From positions 2,542,001 to 2,606,000 of the forward strand of contig NZ_CP013187.1 in assembly GCF_001444405.1 (NCBI RefSeq): DNA of 64,000 nt, in the 5' to 3' direction. The notes beneath the pieces were generated by a model. The model made no database searches and had not been told where the DNA came from. It saw only the letters and a program-made list of their open reading frames with translations. Origin of the DNA: Pseudoalteromonas phenolica (lineage in GTDB: Bacteria; Pseudomonadota; Gammaproteobacteria; Enterobacterales; Alteromonadaceae). Below, piece by piece: positions 1 through 9,819 of this stretch (position 1 is its first letter; every line of letters starts with the position of its first letter). Both the position numbers and the translations under genes were made by a program.

Positions 1-1064
1 TCCTGCGCAGACATATATGTTGGTTGTATTAAATCTGTGGTTGTAGGAAACATCTTATCGCCAATGAAACGTCCTCTAGGTTTTGGCTTAAAGCCGCCAC
101 GATTATATTGATCTATCATAGGTCGAAATTCAGTAAAGAAACCATTGTGCATCCAAGGTGCGGTTTTGGAGATAGCCAATAAAGTTGGCGTTCTGAATTT
201 GCCAACATCTGCGATATCTTTTGTATGTTCATAACGACCGAGGTCTTGAAAAGGCCTACCATAGTTATGAAAACCGGTAACATGAAACAAATTATCAGAT
301 AGTAAAGGTCCTTCATGGCATGTCATACACTTGGCTTTTGTTCTAAACAAATGCATACCCGAGAGCTGACGTTCATTAAGCATACTTAATGCTTGCTTAG
401 GCGCTGAATACGCCTTATGAATGAAACGCTGAAACAGGGTGTCTGGTTTATCAATGGTTCTTTCAAACGCAACCAATGCTTGCGCTAAATGTTTGGCTTC
501 AATCGTTGAAGTCTCAAATACTCGTTTAAATGATTCAACATACTGCTTATCGTTATTTAATCGCTTTAAAGCATCAGTGACTTTTAAATCCATTTCAATC
601 GGGTTTTCTATCGGCATCAATGCTTGTGCTAGAGCACTGTCTGCGCGACCATCCCAAAAGAAACTTCGCCAATGATCAACACCTATGATGGCTGGTGTAT
701 TTCTGTTGCCAACAAGGTTATCAATGCCCTGACCTTGAGGCCTGCCATCTGCAAAAACTTTATCTTCCATATGACAACTTGCACAACTCACCGTTTTATC
801 ACGAGATAGAATCGGATCGTTAAACAACCGTTTTCCCAATTCGACTTGCTGTTTACTAGGCTCTGCTTTCAAATTTGTCAAAGGCGCTAGGTCACTTACC
901 TTTCTACCGTCCATTGTTTCAATTGCAGGCCATTTACTTGGGTGTTGTTGATAAAGCTGGGTTAAGGTTTCTAAACGGTTTGAATCTTCTACAACTTGTT
1001 CTGCTTGCGCATTCAGAGCCATCAAACTTAGAGACAATAACAAGGTTAATATTAACTTCATCAT
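1..1064 (-). CDS. Di-haem cytochrome c peroxidase / MauG family protein (3' end cut by window)
   Basis: The frame is open from an ATG at 1064 to the window edge, about 354 residues. It opens with a signal peptide (MMKLILTLLLSLSLMALNAQA). Two c-type haem motifs, CASCH and CMTCH, are visible, with the family motifs FWDGRA, ENPIEM and FRTPTL..TAPWMHNG. Members are periplasmic di-haem enzymes that reduce peroxide or oxidatively modify a protein partner (MauG branch). The ATG shares one base with the TAA of the upstream receptor gene (TAATG), so translation is probably coupled. It is the last seen gene of a three-gene operon with a receptor and a lipoprotein, which favours a role tied to that uptake system over general detoxification; that role is inferred. 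Confidence 0.88.
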   Translation of the reverse strand, partial: MMKLILTLLLSLSLMALNAQAEQVVEDSNRLETLTQLYQQHPSKWPAIETMDGRKVSDLAPLTNLKAEPSKQQVELGKRLFNDPILSRDKTVSCASCHMEDKVFADGRPQGQGIDNLVGNRNTPAIIGVDHWRSFFWDGRADSALAQALMPIENPIEMDLKVTDALKRLNNDKQYVESFKRVFETSTIEAKHLAQALVAFERTIDKPDTLFQRFIHKAYSAPKQALSMLNERQLSGMHLFRTKAKCMTCHEGPLLSDNLFHVTGFHNYGRPFQDLGRYEHTKDIADVGKFRTPTLLAISKTAPWMHNGFFTEFRPMIDQYNRGGFKPKPRGRFIGDKMFPTTTDLIQPTYMSAQ

Positions 1065-3799
1065 TATAATTTCACCCCAACTGATAACCAAATTGAGCGG
1101 CCCGTCTCGATACCCACTGATTCTCCATAAGCTGTATAAGTTCTGCTATCGAATAGGTTTTTAATGTCTAAGCCAAATTTGAGGTTATGGTCTTTTAAAA
1201 GTTTAGGTTCCCAATTAAGTGATAAATTAGCGAGTACTCGACTTGGTAATTGCACCTCTTGATATACATCAATCAATAAACTGTCGTCAGCTGCACATTG
1301 AGGACACGCCCTGGAAAGCTGTTCACTTTCGCGCGATGTATTTAAAGGTAGAATTGCCTGATAACTTTGACGGTAACTTGCGTTTAAGCTCGTTGTAAAA
1401 GTGGGGGTCCATTTTGCTGTCCAACCCAAATTAACTGTCAGAGGCTCACCAAACTCTTCCGATCTTAGCTCAATATTATTTTTGGTTGTTTCAGTAAATT
1501 CATAGCCGCTGTTCACATCACCTGTTCTTAAAAATACTAGCTCGTTCAAAGCCGCTGTATCGACGTTTTCATATGAATCTGTATTTGAGTATTGTGCTAA
1601 CTGATATGTGGAATTTGCCCAGAAGCTATGTGCGTTCAAGTAAAGCGCCCAAGATAGTGAGACTCGCTCATTTTGTGTGTAGCCCAGATTAGAAAGTTGG
1701 CGATAATAATAGCCATCATCTGAGTTATATTGTGGTGCTTGGGTGCTAGATAATTGCTTTTTACCCCACCGCTTTACATATTCAATAGAATAATTACCAA
1801 ATTGAGTGGCTTGCTTCCAACCTAATACTAGTTCGTCACTAAATGGAGTATCTACTTCATTATATCGATAGCGGTAATCTGTTTGTGTGCTTTGATCTTG
1901 CCAACCTTGCACACCACCTAGAGCGGCATAACGTTGTTGTAAAATACTCGGCAGTTGCTGCTCTCGAATTTTATAGTTGAGTAGGTTACTGTCGTAATAT
2001 CGGTTTGCACCAAACACGACCATCGTTTCCTCGTCTTCACCTAGTCGATACCCACCGCTGATACGAGGTGCCAGATTGTGATGCTCTAATACGTCGTCAT
2101 GATCATATCTTAGTCCCAATCTTAAGGTGAGATTATGCCACTCAAATTCATCTGTGAAATAGGCACTGAGGTTCTGCACATCAACTTCTATTTGCTCAGC
2201 TTGATAAACAGTGCGTAAAGTAAAGAACTGTGGCGTCACGGTTACAATATTCGAATAATGTAAAACATGCTCCGGTTTTGATAAATCAAGCGGCTCTCCA
2301 AGCTTCGCCTCTAGCTCCTCAATTGACATTGAGGTTTGCAGCTCAACACAATCAAATAATGCGCCTGCACAATTTAAATTACTCAGTTGTGCATTTGGCG
2401 AGTTATACCTATAACTTGCATCATAGCGTTGTCTATTTAGGGTTTCTTTTTGTACTTGAATACCTGCTTTGAAGTAGTGCCCAATATTAAATAAACTGAC
2501 CTCATCAAAGTCAGCATTTAACTCCCAAAACAGCGTTTCTTGTTCTTTATCGAGTGTGCCATACCCCCCTTCTCGAGAATGACTTATGTCTTCGGCTGCA
2601 TCACCGACTCCCCAGTCCTTACCTTTTGCTTTTCTCCAAGGATAAAAATGCGCAGGTGCTTGTCGAGAATTTTCACTAAAGGTATAAGAGAATTTACTCG
2701 ACAGACCAATACCAGCTACATCCTGCTCTAGCTTGAGGGTTGTACTGTAGCCACCACCATCATTGTTGAATTCACTATTTAGGACATCCTTTATAATGTC
2801 TTGGCTTTCATAAGGAGAGTAATTAAATGTCAGATCAACTTTGTCTAAAAATAAGTCTTTTTGGGTAAGTTTTACTAAAAAATTAGTATTCTCTCGGCTC
2901 GTTACTGCGGTTTGATTAAGTGATACTTCTGAAATCTTACTTTCAGTGAAGCTGGTTGCAACTAGCAAACTATGGTGCTCCCCTAACCCCAAACTTAAAT
3001 CAAAGTTATATACATTTTTTTCAAAAACAGGTGAAAGTGGAAGCTCTTCTACTTCTTGGCCTGTTTCTTCGTCAATAATAACGTGGTACTGATTCCAATC
3101 ACTTTGAGATGTACGGTAACTAAACCCTAAATGGCGTTCATTTTGCTCTGCTTCTCGCGTATTTACCTCTACTACACCGCCACTAAAGCCACCATAGTTT
3201 GCAGGAATATTATTGGTATACACTTCTAGCGATTCAACAATTTGTTGATTGACATTAAATGCTTGTACGGCCCCTTGTACATCGTTCGGTGTCGATTTAC
3301 TCCTATCATATGCGCTGGGATCTTGGCGGCTATTAAAATTCACCCCATCAATAAAGAAGCCAGTTTGCCATGGCTGAGCACCTGAAATTGATACCCTTTT
3401 AGCACCAATCTCTGCTTGTTGGTCAGCATCAAACGCATCACTGCCGAGAAGCACGCCTGGCAATAAGCCGAGTAACTCAGAAATATCGCCTGCAGTATGT
3501 GGTGTTTTCTCTAGAAAGTCTCGGTCAAGCGTATATCTTCCGCTAACTTCAGGCACCTGTAAGCCAATATATTGTCCTTTAACATCAATACGCTCAATGT
3601 TTTGCGCTCGTTTTTTTGACTCGAGACATTCAAGTAACTGTTGTTTGTTTTTTTTCTCTAATGCTGTCTTTCCTACACATTCAGCTATCAGTGTTTTTGA
3701 AAAGCTTTTTAGTTCAGGAGCTAACTCAGTTGCAGTGTCTGCCAGGCTTAGGCCCGGCAGTAATACGAGAGAAACATATAAAATCGGTGACGTTTTCAT
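1064..3799 (-). CDS. TonB-dependent outer-membrane receptor
   Basis: The 911-residue product has a signal peptide (cleavage near GLSLA/DT), then about 60 helical residues containing two Cys, then a plug domain at about 75-215 (SELLGLLPGVL, ISGAQPWQTGFFIDG, NIPANYGGFSGGVVEVNT). A long C-terminal beta-barrel follows, rich in aromatic strands. Such receptors import scarce ligands across the outer membrane using TonB energy. The barrel has a CPQC pair near residue 835. The start is 14 bp after the lipoprotein stop and the stop overlaps the peroxidase start. The substrate is unknown. A palindrome upstream of the operon is shared with an alpha-amylase gene, hinting at glycan or maltodextrin uptake; this is an inference. 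A TonB-box was not identified. Confidence 0.9.
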   Translation of the reverse strand: MKTSPILYVSLVLLPGLSLADTATELAPELKSFSKTLIAECVGKTALEKKNKQQLLECLESKKRAQNIERIDVKGQYIGLQVPEVSGRYTLDRDFLEKTPHTAGDISELLGLLPGVLLGSDAFDADQQAEIGAKRVSISGAQPWQTGFFIDGVNFNSRQDPSAYDRSKSTPNDVQGAVQAFNVNQQIVESLEVYTNNIPANYGGFSGGVVEVNTREAEQNERHLGFSYRTSQSDWNQYHVIIDEETGQEVEELPLSPVFEKNVYNFDLSLGLGEHHSLLVATSFTESKISEVSLNQTAVTSRENTNFLVKLTQKDLFLDKVDLTFNYSPYESQDIIKDVLNSEFNNDGGGYSTTLKLEQDVAGIGLSSKFSYTFSENSRQAPAHFYPWRKAKGKDWGVGDAAEDISHSREGGYGTLDKEQETLFWELNADFDEVSLFNIGHYFKAGIQVQKETLNRQRYDASYRYNSPNAQLSNLNCAGALFDCVELQTSMSIEELEAKLGEPLDLSKPEHVLHYSNIVTVTPQFFTLRTVYQAEQIEVDVQNLSAYFTDEFEWHNLTLRLGLRYDHDDVLEHHNLAPRISGGYRLGEDEETMVVFGANRYYDSNLLNYKIREQQLPSILQQRYAALGGVQGWQDQSTQTDYRYRYNEVDTPFSDELVLGWKQATQFGNYSIEYVKRWGKKQLSSTQAPQYNSDDGYYYRQLSNLGYTQNERVSLSWALYLNAHSFWANSTYQLAQYSNTDSYENVDTAALNELVFLRTGDVNSGYEFTETTKNNIELRSEEFGEPLTVNLGWTAKWTPTFTTSLNASYRQSYQAILPLNTSRESEQLSRACPQCAADDSLLIDVYQEVQLPSRVLANLSLNWEPKLLKDHNLKFGLDIKNLFDSRTYTAYGESVGIETGRSIWLSVGVKL

Positions 3800-3813
3800 G
3801 AATTATGTTTCTC

Positions 3814-6693
3814 TTAGTCTGCTTTTAAAGGTGATAGATCTTCAAGGTCTGACAACCCATCGTTATCGCTGTCTTCATCCATTTTCAGATTTGACGCCGT
3901 TATTTGCTGTTCACTTGCATCAGGTAAAAAGAAGTTAACAAGGCCGTCCTTATCTGTATCTACATTAGCAACCGCGGTGGAAGGTAAATCATCTTGTGTT
4001 GCTTGAAGCTTAACAATGTCTAATAGCAGTAACTCTTTATCAGCTTCTGTATACACTGGATCAAGTACCAAACTAACTGCTTTGTCATATGCATTAATAG
4101 CAGCATATTGCACAGATATATCTTTATAGATATCTTGCTTGTCTTTGTCTGAAAGCGCTGATGTTGCACTTGCCAGCTCATCTAACATGTCTTCTATGAG
4201 CGTTTTCGTTTCAGTAACAACTTGCGCATAGTCATCATTTAAACCAGCATGATGCTGTACACCAAACTGCAGATTATTAACCGCGAGATACTTAATATTG
4301 ACTTCACGTTCGGTGAGGCTTTCTAGCTGACTTAAAGTATCTTCAATAAGTTCGACCTTTTCTTCTACGGTGACTGTTTCATCCATTGCCTGAGAAAATT
4401 TACTGAATGCTATTTGAATGGTTGCCAAACTTTGCGTTAAAAAACCATTTGATGCTTGCGCATTCGCAACTGCAAAATGCTCTTCTATGAAGTCATCAAC
4501 AGCGCTGAAAGTTAACGCCACTTCTTGCGCGGTAGTACTTGCGGCCAATGCTTTTTCTGATTGTTGCTCTCTTGTCCAAGCAACTGATAATGCATTAAAA
4601 GCCTGTACTTGTTTATCTGCAGAAATGGTCTCACTGCCTTGATAATATGTTTTCGCCAATGTGTCGCACGTTGTAACAACCGAATTTGATTGCTCACTAT
4701 TGCCACCAAATACATGGTTCAGTTCAGCAAGTCGCATACAACCATCACTTTCGAGCACTTGGTCAACAACAAATCTTACATCTGTTAGATAAGCTTCTGT
4801 TTGGATGAGTTTTTCAGCTTCTGACAATAAAATTAAAGCTTGTTCGTCTAAACCGGCATAATGTAACAACCAAGCGCCATATCTTTCTGCGAAGTTAACC
4901 GTGCCCGCTTCAACTAATGTATGGAAAATCTCAGCTTCATCACCACCGGAAAAGGTGCTACTGATGTTTGCCAAAGTCTCGGTCATTGGGCGACCTGATA
5001 AGGCATCAGTCAAAAGTTTGTGCGCATATAAATGACGATGGCCCATTCTCAAATCTGTCGAGCTACCTACAGACTTTAATAACTCATAGGCAACATTACC
5101 CGAATTATCCTCAGATTTATGTGCTGCAATATACTCAGGGTACAGTGATTCAAATAGACCACTGAACAGCTGTAAAGGTGTATCAAACCTAGCAAGCGTA
5201 TTGGCTGCATATTCCTCTGCTTTAAGCGCATATTGACTGTCATAATTAATATCTGAGTAAAGCGCTAAACCTTGAGCTAAATTATATTTGGCTAATTGGA
5301 GTGCCTTTTCTTTGTCTGTTCCTGACGACTTCAAGCTAAGAATGTGTGCAAGCTGAGCGGCTTGTCTAAAGAAATTTGCTCGATATTGATGATAAATACC
5401 TCGGCTTGTTTCTTGATAAGACACTGTTGAAGTAATATCAGAGAACGCTTTAATCGCATTGTATGTTTTATCAAAGTTTACGTTAGGCTCATCATTAACA
5501 AAGTCTTCAACCATGTTTTGAGAGTGTGTTTGATGTGCCGTTACAAATGCACGGTGTGCACTCTTTGACTCTTCATCGAGCGCAATGAGTGAATTTGCAT
5601 ACAAATTAGTATTTTTTAGGAGTTCTGTCGCTAAATCATTTTGCTCGACATTTAAATAATCTCGGATTACTTGAAAGTAAAAATGTGCATCAGATGACCC
5701 TATATTTTCTAAACCAAGCTCTGCCAAGTAAGTATTATATTCAACGGTAGCATGTTGACGCTGCTGATTTGCAAGTTCTATTTGACCCTGTTTATCAAAT
5801 GCCACCGCAATTGCTTTGTAGGCTTGTGCTTTAACTTTTCTACCTGCAATTTGGTTTGATACCAATTTAATCGCTTCATCAGCGAAACCTGATTGCGCAT
5901 ACCCAAGTGCAATCTCAGCATATGCTTGCTCCGCAAGTAATGCATTCTTAATAGCGACCGGATCATCCGCCTGATTTAATTCTACAAGTTGCTTAGCTTT
6001 TGAAAGATGTGACACATCTGAAGCGTAGTAAAAACCTAACTTATCTTGATTAGTGACAAACGATGGGCTCAAAGACACTTCAGCTTCAACAGGTTCAGCA
6101 TTACCATCGCTTACAGAGACAATAAAACTCCCTTTTACTTCATTTAATGCTTCTGCATCGTAAGTGAAATGTCCTGTTTCAGAATCTAAAAATAATTTAC
6201 CGACTGAAGGCGCTTGAACAATGCTGAAAGTCAATGTGTCACCATCTAGGTCTTGCGCAGTTACCTGACCTTTTGTTTGACCTGTGCTACTCACAACAAC
6301 TTGACTAGTAGAGATTACAGGCAAATCATTCACATTTGTGACTTGGAATGAGAGTGAAATTGTTGCACTGGCGATGCTATCAGAGACTACTATCGTTGCA
6401 GTATCTTCACCAAAAAAATTAGCTACAGGCGTATAAATGAAACTACCATCTCTGTTAACAGTGATTACGCCATTATCGGCCGATTTACCAACACTATATG
6501 CTAGTTGATCGCCATCAGCATCAGTGGCGGCTACTTCACCCTGCATACTCTGATCTTCCAACAATTCATAGGTAAAAGTTGATTGATTGAATACAGGGGC
6601 TTGATTGCCTGAAGAGCCGCTACTGCCGCCACATGCAGATAAAATAAAGCTTAAGTTTGCAACTACAGCCAAGTTAACAAGTGATTTTTTCAT
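3814..6693 (-). CDS. Large lipoprotein with two cadherin-like repeats and a TPR-like helical body
   Basis: The ATG at 6693 is chosen over an upstream in-frame ATG at 6846 because it gives a clean lipoprotein signal (MKKSLVNLAVVANLSFILSAC, lipobox LSAC). The product has about 959 residues. After a Gly/Ser linker come two cadherin/VCBS-like domains (NQAPVFNQ..., DxDGDxLxYSV twice, about residues 35-220). A long alpha-helical region with TPR-like helices follows. The C-terminus has two Asp-rich calcium-loop motifs (DTDKDG and DEDSDNDG) typical of thrombospondin type 3 repeats. It is the first gene of the operon with the TonB receptor and the di-haem peroxidase. It probably sits on the outer membrane as a surface or periplasmic partner of the receptor. 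Exact function unknown. Confidence 0.8.
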   Translation of the reverse strand: MKKSLVNLAVVANLSFILSACGGSSGSSGNQAPVFNQSTFTYELLEDQSMQGEVAATDADGDQLAYSVGKSADNGVITVNRDGSFIYTPVANFFGEDTATIVVSDSIASATISLSFQVTNVNDLPVISTSQVVVSSTGQTKGQVTAQDLDGDTLTFSIVQAPSVGKLFLDSETGHFTYDAEALNEVKGSFIVSVSDGNAEPVEAEVSLSPSFVTNQDKLGFYYASDVSHLSKAKQLVELNQADDPVAIKNALLAEQAYAEIALGYAQSGFADEAIKLVSNQIAGRKVKAQAYKAIAVAFDKQGQIELANQQRQHATVEYNTYLAELGLENIGSSDAHFYFQVIRDYLNVEQNDLATELLKNTNLYANSLIALDEESKSAHRAFVTAHQTHSQNMVEDFVNDEPNVNFDKTYNAIKAFSDITSTVSYQETSRGIYHQYRANFFRQAAQLAHILSLKSSGTDKEKALQLAKYNLAQGLALYSDINYDSQYALKAEEYAANTLARFDTPLQLFSGLFESLYPEYIAAHKSEDNSGNVAYELLKSVGSSTDLRMGHRHLYAHKLLTDALSGRPMTETLANISSTFSGGDEAEIFHTLVEAGTVNFAERYGAWLLHYAGLDEQALILLSEAEKLIQTEAYLTDVRFVVDQVLESDGCMRLAELNHVFGGNSEQSNSVVTTCDTLAKTYYQGSETISADKQVQAFNALSVAWTREQQSEKALAASTTAQEVALTFSAVDDFIEEHFAVANAQASNGFLTQSLATIQIAFSKFSQAMDETVTVEEKVELIEDTLSQLESLTEREVNIKYLAVNNLQFGVQHHAGLNDDYAQVVTETKTLIEDMLDELASATSALSDKDKQDIYKDISVQYAAINAYDKAVSLVLDPVYTEADKELLLLDIVKLQATQDDLPSTAVANVDTDKDGLVNFFLPDASEQQITASNLKMDEDSDNDGLSDLEDLSPLKAD

Positions 6694-6935
6694 TAGGTAG
6701 GTCCGATAAAATAATAAACGCAGAACAAGTTTCTCAATACAAAGTGTTTTATAAGGGTTAAAAGCAAGTTCCTTATTACCTAACGCACCCATCTGAACAC
6801 TCAAATACAAATGAGAATCCAAATCAATAGCAAAACTATATATCATTCTTAATCGGTTTAGAACAATTAATCTAAAACGTACCTAATTAAGGGTTTGAAA
6901 TAACCAAGTGAAATTAGATATAAGTTTAAAATCTC

Positions 6936-6954
6936 AATGAATACGTATGCATAA
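6936..6954. promoter_or_regulatory. 19-bp LacI-type palindromic operator candidate, shared with the alpha-amylase promoter
   Basis: The sequence aatgaatacgtatgcataa is identical to positions 28163-28181 upstream of the alpha-amylase. Its core ATACGTAT is a perfect even palindrome with a central CG, as in LacI-family operators. It lies in the 560-bp gap between the divergent lipoprotein operon (start 6693) and the amidase (start 7256). It is nearer to the lipoprotein side. The rest of the gap is AT-rich, with only the inverted repeat at 7095-7180 standing out. Confidence 0.5.
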
Positions 6955-7094
6955 ACATCAAAATTAATTGATTTACCTTTAAAAGAAACAAAATGCTTTA
7001 TTTTAAAATCGGGTAGATATTGTTTTTAACATATGAAAAGCCTAAAACTTAAACGATAAAGTTACTTTAAAGAAACCAAGTGAATGAATGGTTT

Positions 7095-7180
7095 TAGCCT
7101 ATCAAGTGGGAGCGAGAACTTTAAAAAAGCCATTTATTTTTCAAGCAAACTAATCGGCGCTCTCACTAGCTAATAGGCTA
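7095..7180. repeat. Imperfect long inverted repeat in the amidase upstream region
   Basis: TAGCCTAT..AGTGGGAGCG on the left pairs with CGCTCTCACT..ATAGGCTA on the right, around a loop of about 40 nt. The 86-bp unit could be a structured leader, a small RNA, or a short mobile relic. It ends about 75 bp before the amidase ATG. No ORF is seen in it. Confidence 0.4.
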
Positions 7181-7255
7181 TTTTATTTTTCTGAATAATT
7201 GCAGTTTAAAAATCCATCAGATACCATCGATTAAATACCTAAAAGGAATACATTC

Positions 7256-8716
7256 ATGATAAAAAACTGCATGGTCGTGCTGTCTTTATTAATTTCATCC
7301 TCAGCGCTATCACAACCAAAAGACTTTTCTGAGTTGACAATTAACCAGCTTCATCAAGGGGTAAAAGCAGGTCAATTTACTTTTGCTGAAGTTACCCAGT
7401 ATTACTTAAGCAACATACAAAAACATAATCCTCAACTAAACGCAGTGATCACTGTCAATCCCGACGCCTACCAACAAGCTTTGAACAAAGACAAACGCTA
7501 CAAAGAAAGTGGTAAACAAGGCATTTTATTTGGTGTACCCGTTTTAATTAAAGACAACATAGATACCAAATTAATGGCAACCACTGCCGGGGCGCTCGCA
7601 TTGCAAAATCATTACCCAAGCAAAAATGCCCCTATTGTTGAAAAATTGCTTTCAGAAGGTGCAATCATTTTAGGAAAGGCAAATTTAAGTGAATGGGCAA
7701 ACTTTAAATCTTCACCTAGCTCGAGTGGTTATAGCCATGTTGGTGGTCAAGTAAAAAACCCTTACGATCTGACCATGACTCCTTGCGGCTCTAGCTCTGG
7801 TTCTGCTGTAGCAGTTTCTAGTAACCTAGCACTAGTCAGTATTGGTACAGAAACCGATGGTTCAATTCACTGCCCAAGCGCGCTCAATGGCGTTGTTGGT
7901 TTTAAGCCAAGTATTCATCATATCTCCCAAGCAGGGATCATTCCGATTGCGCATTCTCAAGATACAGCAGGCCCTATTACAAGAACTGTGACTGATGCTC
8001 AGCTTACTTATTTAGCAATCTCGGAGTATGCTCGTAAAGAGTCACCTTCAACTCATTCCTTGCAAGGTAAACGCATTGGAGTTATCCCGGGTATAAACAA
8101 GTTTAATCAAACTTATAAAGCTGAATTTGAAGACACCTTAAAACGCTTGGGATCAGCGGGTGTAACTATCGTTAACGATATCCAGTTCAACAATATGGAC
8201 AAAATATTTCCTGCTGAATTTGATGTACTGTTGTTCGAGTTTAATCATGGTGTCACAGCTTATTTAGCAAATACCGGTGATGGTGTCAGTGTTAAATCAC
8301 TGCCTGAACTAATTGAATACAACAAAAAATTGAACGATCAACAACAAGGGCTCTTACTTGCCTCACTTCAAGCGAATGATGAAGCTAAATACACACAAGC
8401 TGTCGCTGCGATAAACAAATACGCTAAGCAACAATTAAAGGAAATATTCAAACAACATAAACTCGATGCCATCATTGCACCGAGCGTTGGCTCTGCATGG
8501 AAAATAGACCCGATCAATGGAGACAAATTTACAGGTAGCAGCTCAACACTTGCCGCCGTAACAGGCTCACCAAGCATCACTGTCCCTATGGGATTAAAAG
8601 ACGGGATGCCGTTTGCTGTAAGTATTATTGGTGACTTAGACCAAGATATGAAAGTGCTTGAAATCGCAAAGCAGCTTGAGCAGTTAACTCAAGGGCGCGT
8701 CGCACCTAAGCTGTAA
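7256..8716 (+). CDS. Amidase-signature family hydrolase, exported
   Basis: The 486-residue protein begins with a signal peptide (MIKNCMVVLSLLISSSALSQ), so it acts outside the cytoplasm. The amidase-signature triad is visible: Lys in VLIKDNID, the cis-Ser in CGSSSGSA, and the nucleophile Ser in GTETDGSIHCPSALNG. The family hydrolyses C-N bonds of amides; secreted members often act on amidated peptides or other small amides. Two usual positions differ: CGSSSGS instead of GGSSSGS, and TDGSI instead of TGGSI. The catalytic residues are kept. It is monocistronic, followed by a strong hairpin at 8882. Substrate unknown. Confidence 0.9.
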   Translation: MIKNCMVVLSLLISSSALSQPKDFSELTINQLHQGVKAGQFTFAEVTQYYLSNIQKHNPQLNAVITVNPDAYQQALNKDKRYKESGKQGILFGVPVLIKDNIDTKLMATTAGALALQNHYPSKNAPIVEKLLSEGAIILGKANLSEWANFKSSPSSSGYSHVGGQVKNPYDLTMTPCGSSSGSAVAVSSNLALVSIGTETDGSIHCPSALNGVVGFKPSIHHISQAGIIPIAHSQDTAGPITRTVTDAQLTYLAISEYARKESPSTHSLQGKRIGVIPGINKFNQTYKAEFEDTLKRLGSAGVTIVNDIQFNNMDKIFPAEFDVLLFEFNHGVTAYLANTGDGVSVKSLPELIEYNKKLNDQQQGLLLASLQANDEAKYTQAVAAINKYAKQQLKEIFKQHKLDAIIAPSVGSAWKIDPINGDKFTGSSSTLAAVTGSPSITVPMGLKDGMPFAVSIIGDLDQDMKVLEIAKQLEQLTQGRVAPKL

Positions 8717-8881
8717 AAATGGTAAAGCATAGTACTAAGCAAGAATCTTAAAGATTTTTTTAAATTAACTGATCTTTTCTAATAGCAGCTGCGTTTAACA
8801 TACTGAAGGGTCGAAACGGTGTTGCATTCACCAATAACTAGTCCTTGCATTTAGTAAACCCCTTCACCATTCGCAGAAATT

Positions 8882-8911
8882 AAGCGCACTACTCTACAGT
8901 GCGCTTTTTCT
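8882..8911 (+). terminator. Rho-independent terminator after the amidase
   Basis: The stem AAGCGCACT/AGTGCGCTT has an 8-nt loop and is followed by TTTTC. It lies about 165 bp after the amidase stop; the intervening bases hold no recognisable gene. Confidence 0.7.
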
Positions 8912-8926
8912 TTTCTGATAAAAATA

Positions 8927-9088
8927 ATACCAATCCTAAATAATACTTAATCATTTTGAGGGACTAAAGCTGCCGCTAACCACGTTAAAAATCTCTCATT
9001 CTAAATAACTAAACAGCAAAACTTTTGCTTTTTTATCAATAAGCTTTTCTTGCCTCACCATAGATCACTTAATCAAGAGGGTTGGTAT
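8927..9088. repeat. MITE-like element, 162 bp, with ATACCAATCCT ends
   Basis: The left end ATACCAATCCT and the right end AGGGTTGGTAT are inverted copies with one mismatch, and the interior is non-coding and AT-rich. The same ATACCAAT word starts intergenic stretches at about 30183 and 36214. This suggests a dispersed repeat family typical of this group of bacteria. No transposase is inside, so any movement would need one supplied in trans. Confidence 0.45.
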
Positions 9089-9100
9089 AAATGCCCAGAT

Positions 9101-9697
9101 TTATTCGCCTGAACGACTGATCGCCTCTTTACCGTTATAAACTAAGCGTGTCGACCAAGGAATAGGATTGCGAAGCGCAAAGTGCGCCATACAACCATTT
9201 TCAGCTTCATCCAATAGATCTTTGATTTTCTCTTCAGGCTCAGGGCTTTCGATGATCACATGAGTCTCAACTACATCACAGCCGCCATCTGTCATATAAC
9301 CATGCTCACGCATGTGGCCCAAGTTAGTACGAAATACGATACGCTGCTCTAGCTTTAAACTATCTACTTGAATTTTTCGTGCCGTCAAAATATCGGTTAA
9401 ATGCGTCATCAAGCAAAAACCAATGCCTGCCGAGAAAAATGCCAGTGGCGGCGGCGCAGTATCTTCCCCCACAGGCGGCTGTTCGTCACAGTATAATTTC
9501 ACTGGGCTAAAGCCCGGAATATTCACCGAAACCACACCAGTTTTACTCTGCATATTGCCTGCTTCTGCACTTAAATTGACTTCAAAGCGGTACGGCTCTG
9601 GGTGCTTTGCTTTAGCAAATTTTGAAGGTTGGTATTGAGTTGTTGCAGGTTGCTCAGTGCTTCTCTCACCTACGTGATAAAACTTTTGTTCTGTCAT
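9101..9697 (-). CDS. OsmC/Ohr family peroxiredoxin-like protein
   Basis: The start chosen is the ATG at 9697 (MTEQKFYHVGER); the frame continues upstream but lacks family similarity there. The product has 198 residues. It has the OsmC fold with two Cys: one in FSAGIGFCLMTHL at the start of the central helix, and one in DEAENGCMAHFAL. In this family such a pair reduces organic hydroperoxides or reacts with persulfides. It is divergent from the Lrp-type regulator at 9820 with only 122 bp between, so that regulator is a plausible controller. Confidence 0.85.
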   Translation of the reverse strand: MTEQKFYHVGERSTEQPATTQYQPSKFAKAKHPEPYRFEVNLSAEAGNMQSKTGVVSVNIPGFSPVKLYCDEQPPVGEDTAPPPLAFFSAGIGFCLMTHLTDILTARKIQVDSLKLEQRIVFRTNLGHMREHGYMTDGGCDVVETHVIIESPEPEEKIKDLLDEAENGCMAHFALRNPIPWSTRLVYNGKEAISRSGE

Positions 9698-9819
9698 GAT
9701 GCTCTCTTTAAACGTGCTTTTGTTTAAAAATAGCTTATGCCATTTTGTCTGCAGGGTGCCGTCAAAATAGCCTAAAATTGAATCCAGTTTGGTGCTATTC
9801 TTCACCTTAAAGGCAAAAT

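Noticed and set aside
116..316. Open frame of 66 codons on the minus strand
   Set aside because: It lies in another frame inside the di-haem peroxidase gene, which has both haem motifs in its own frame.
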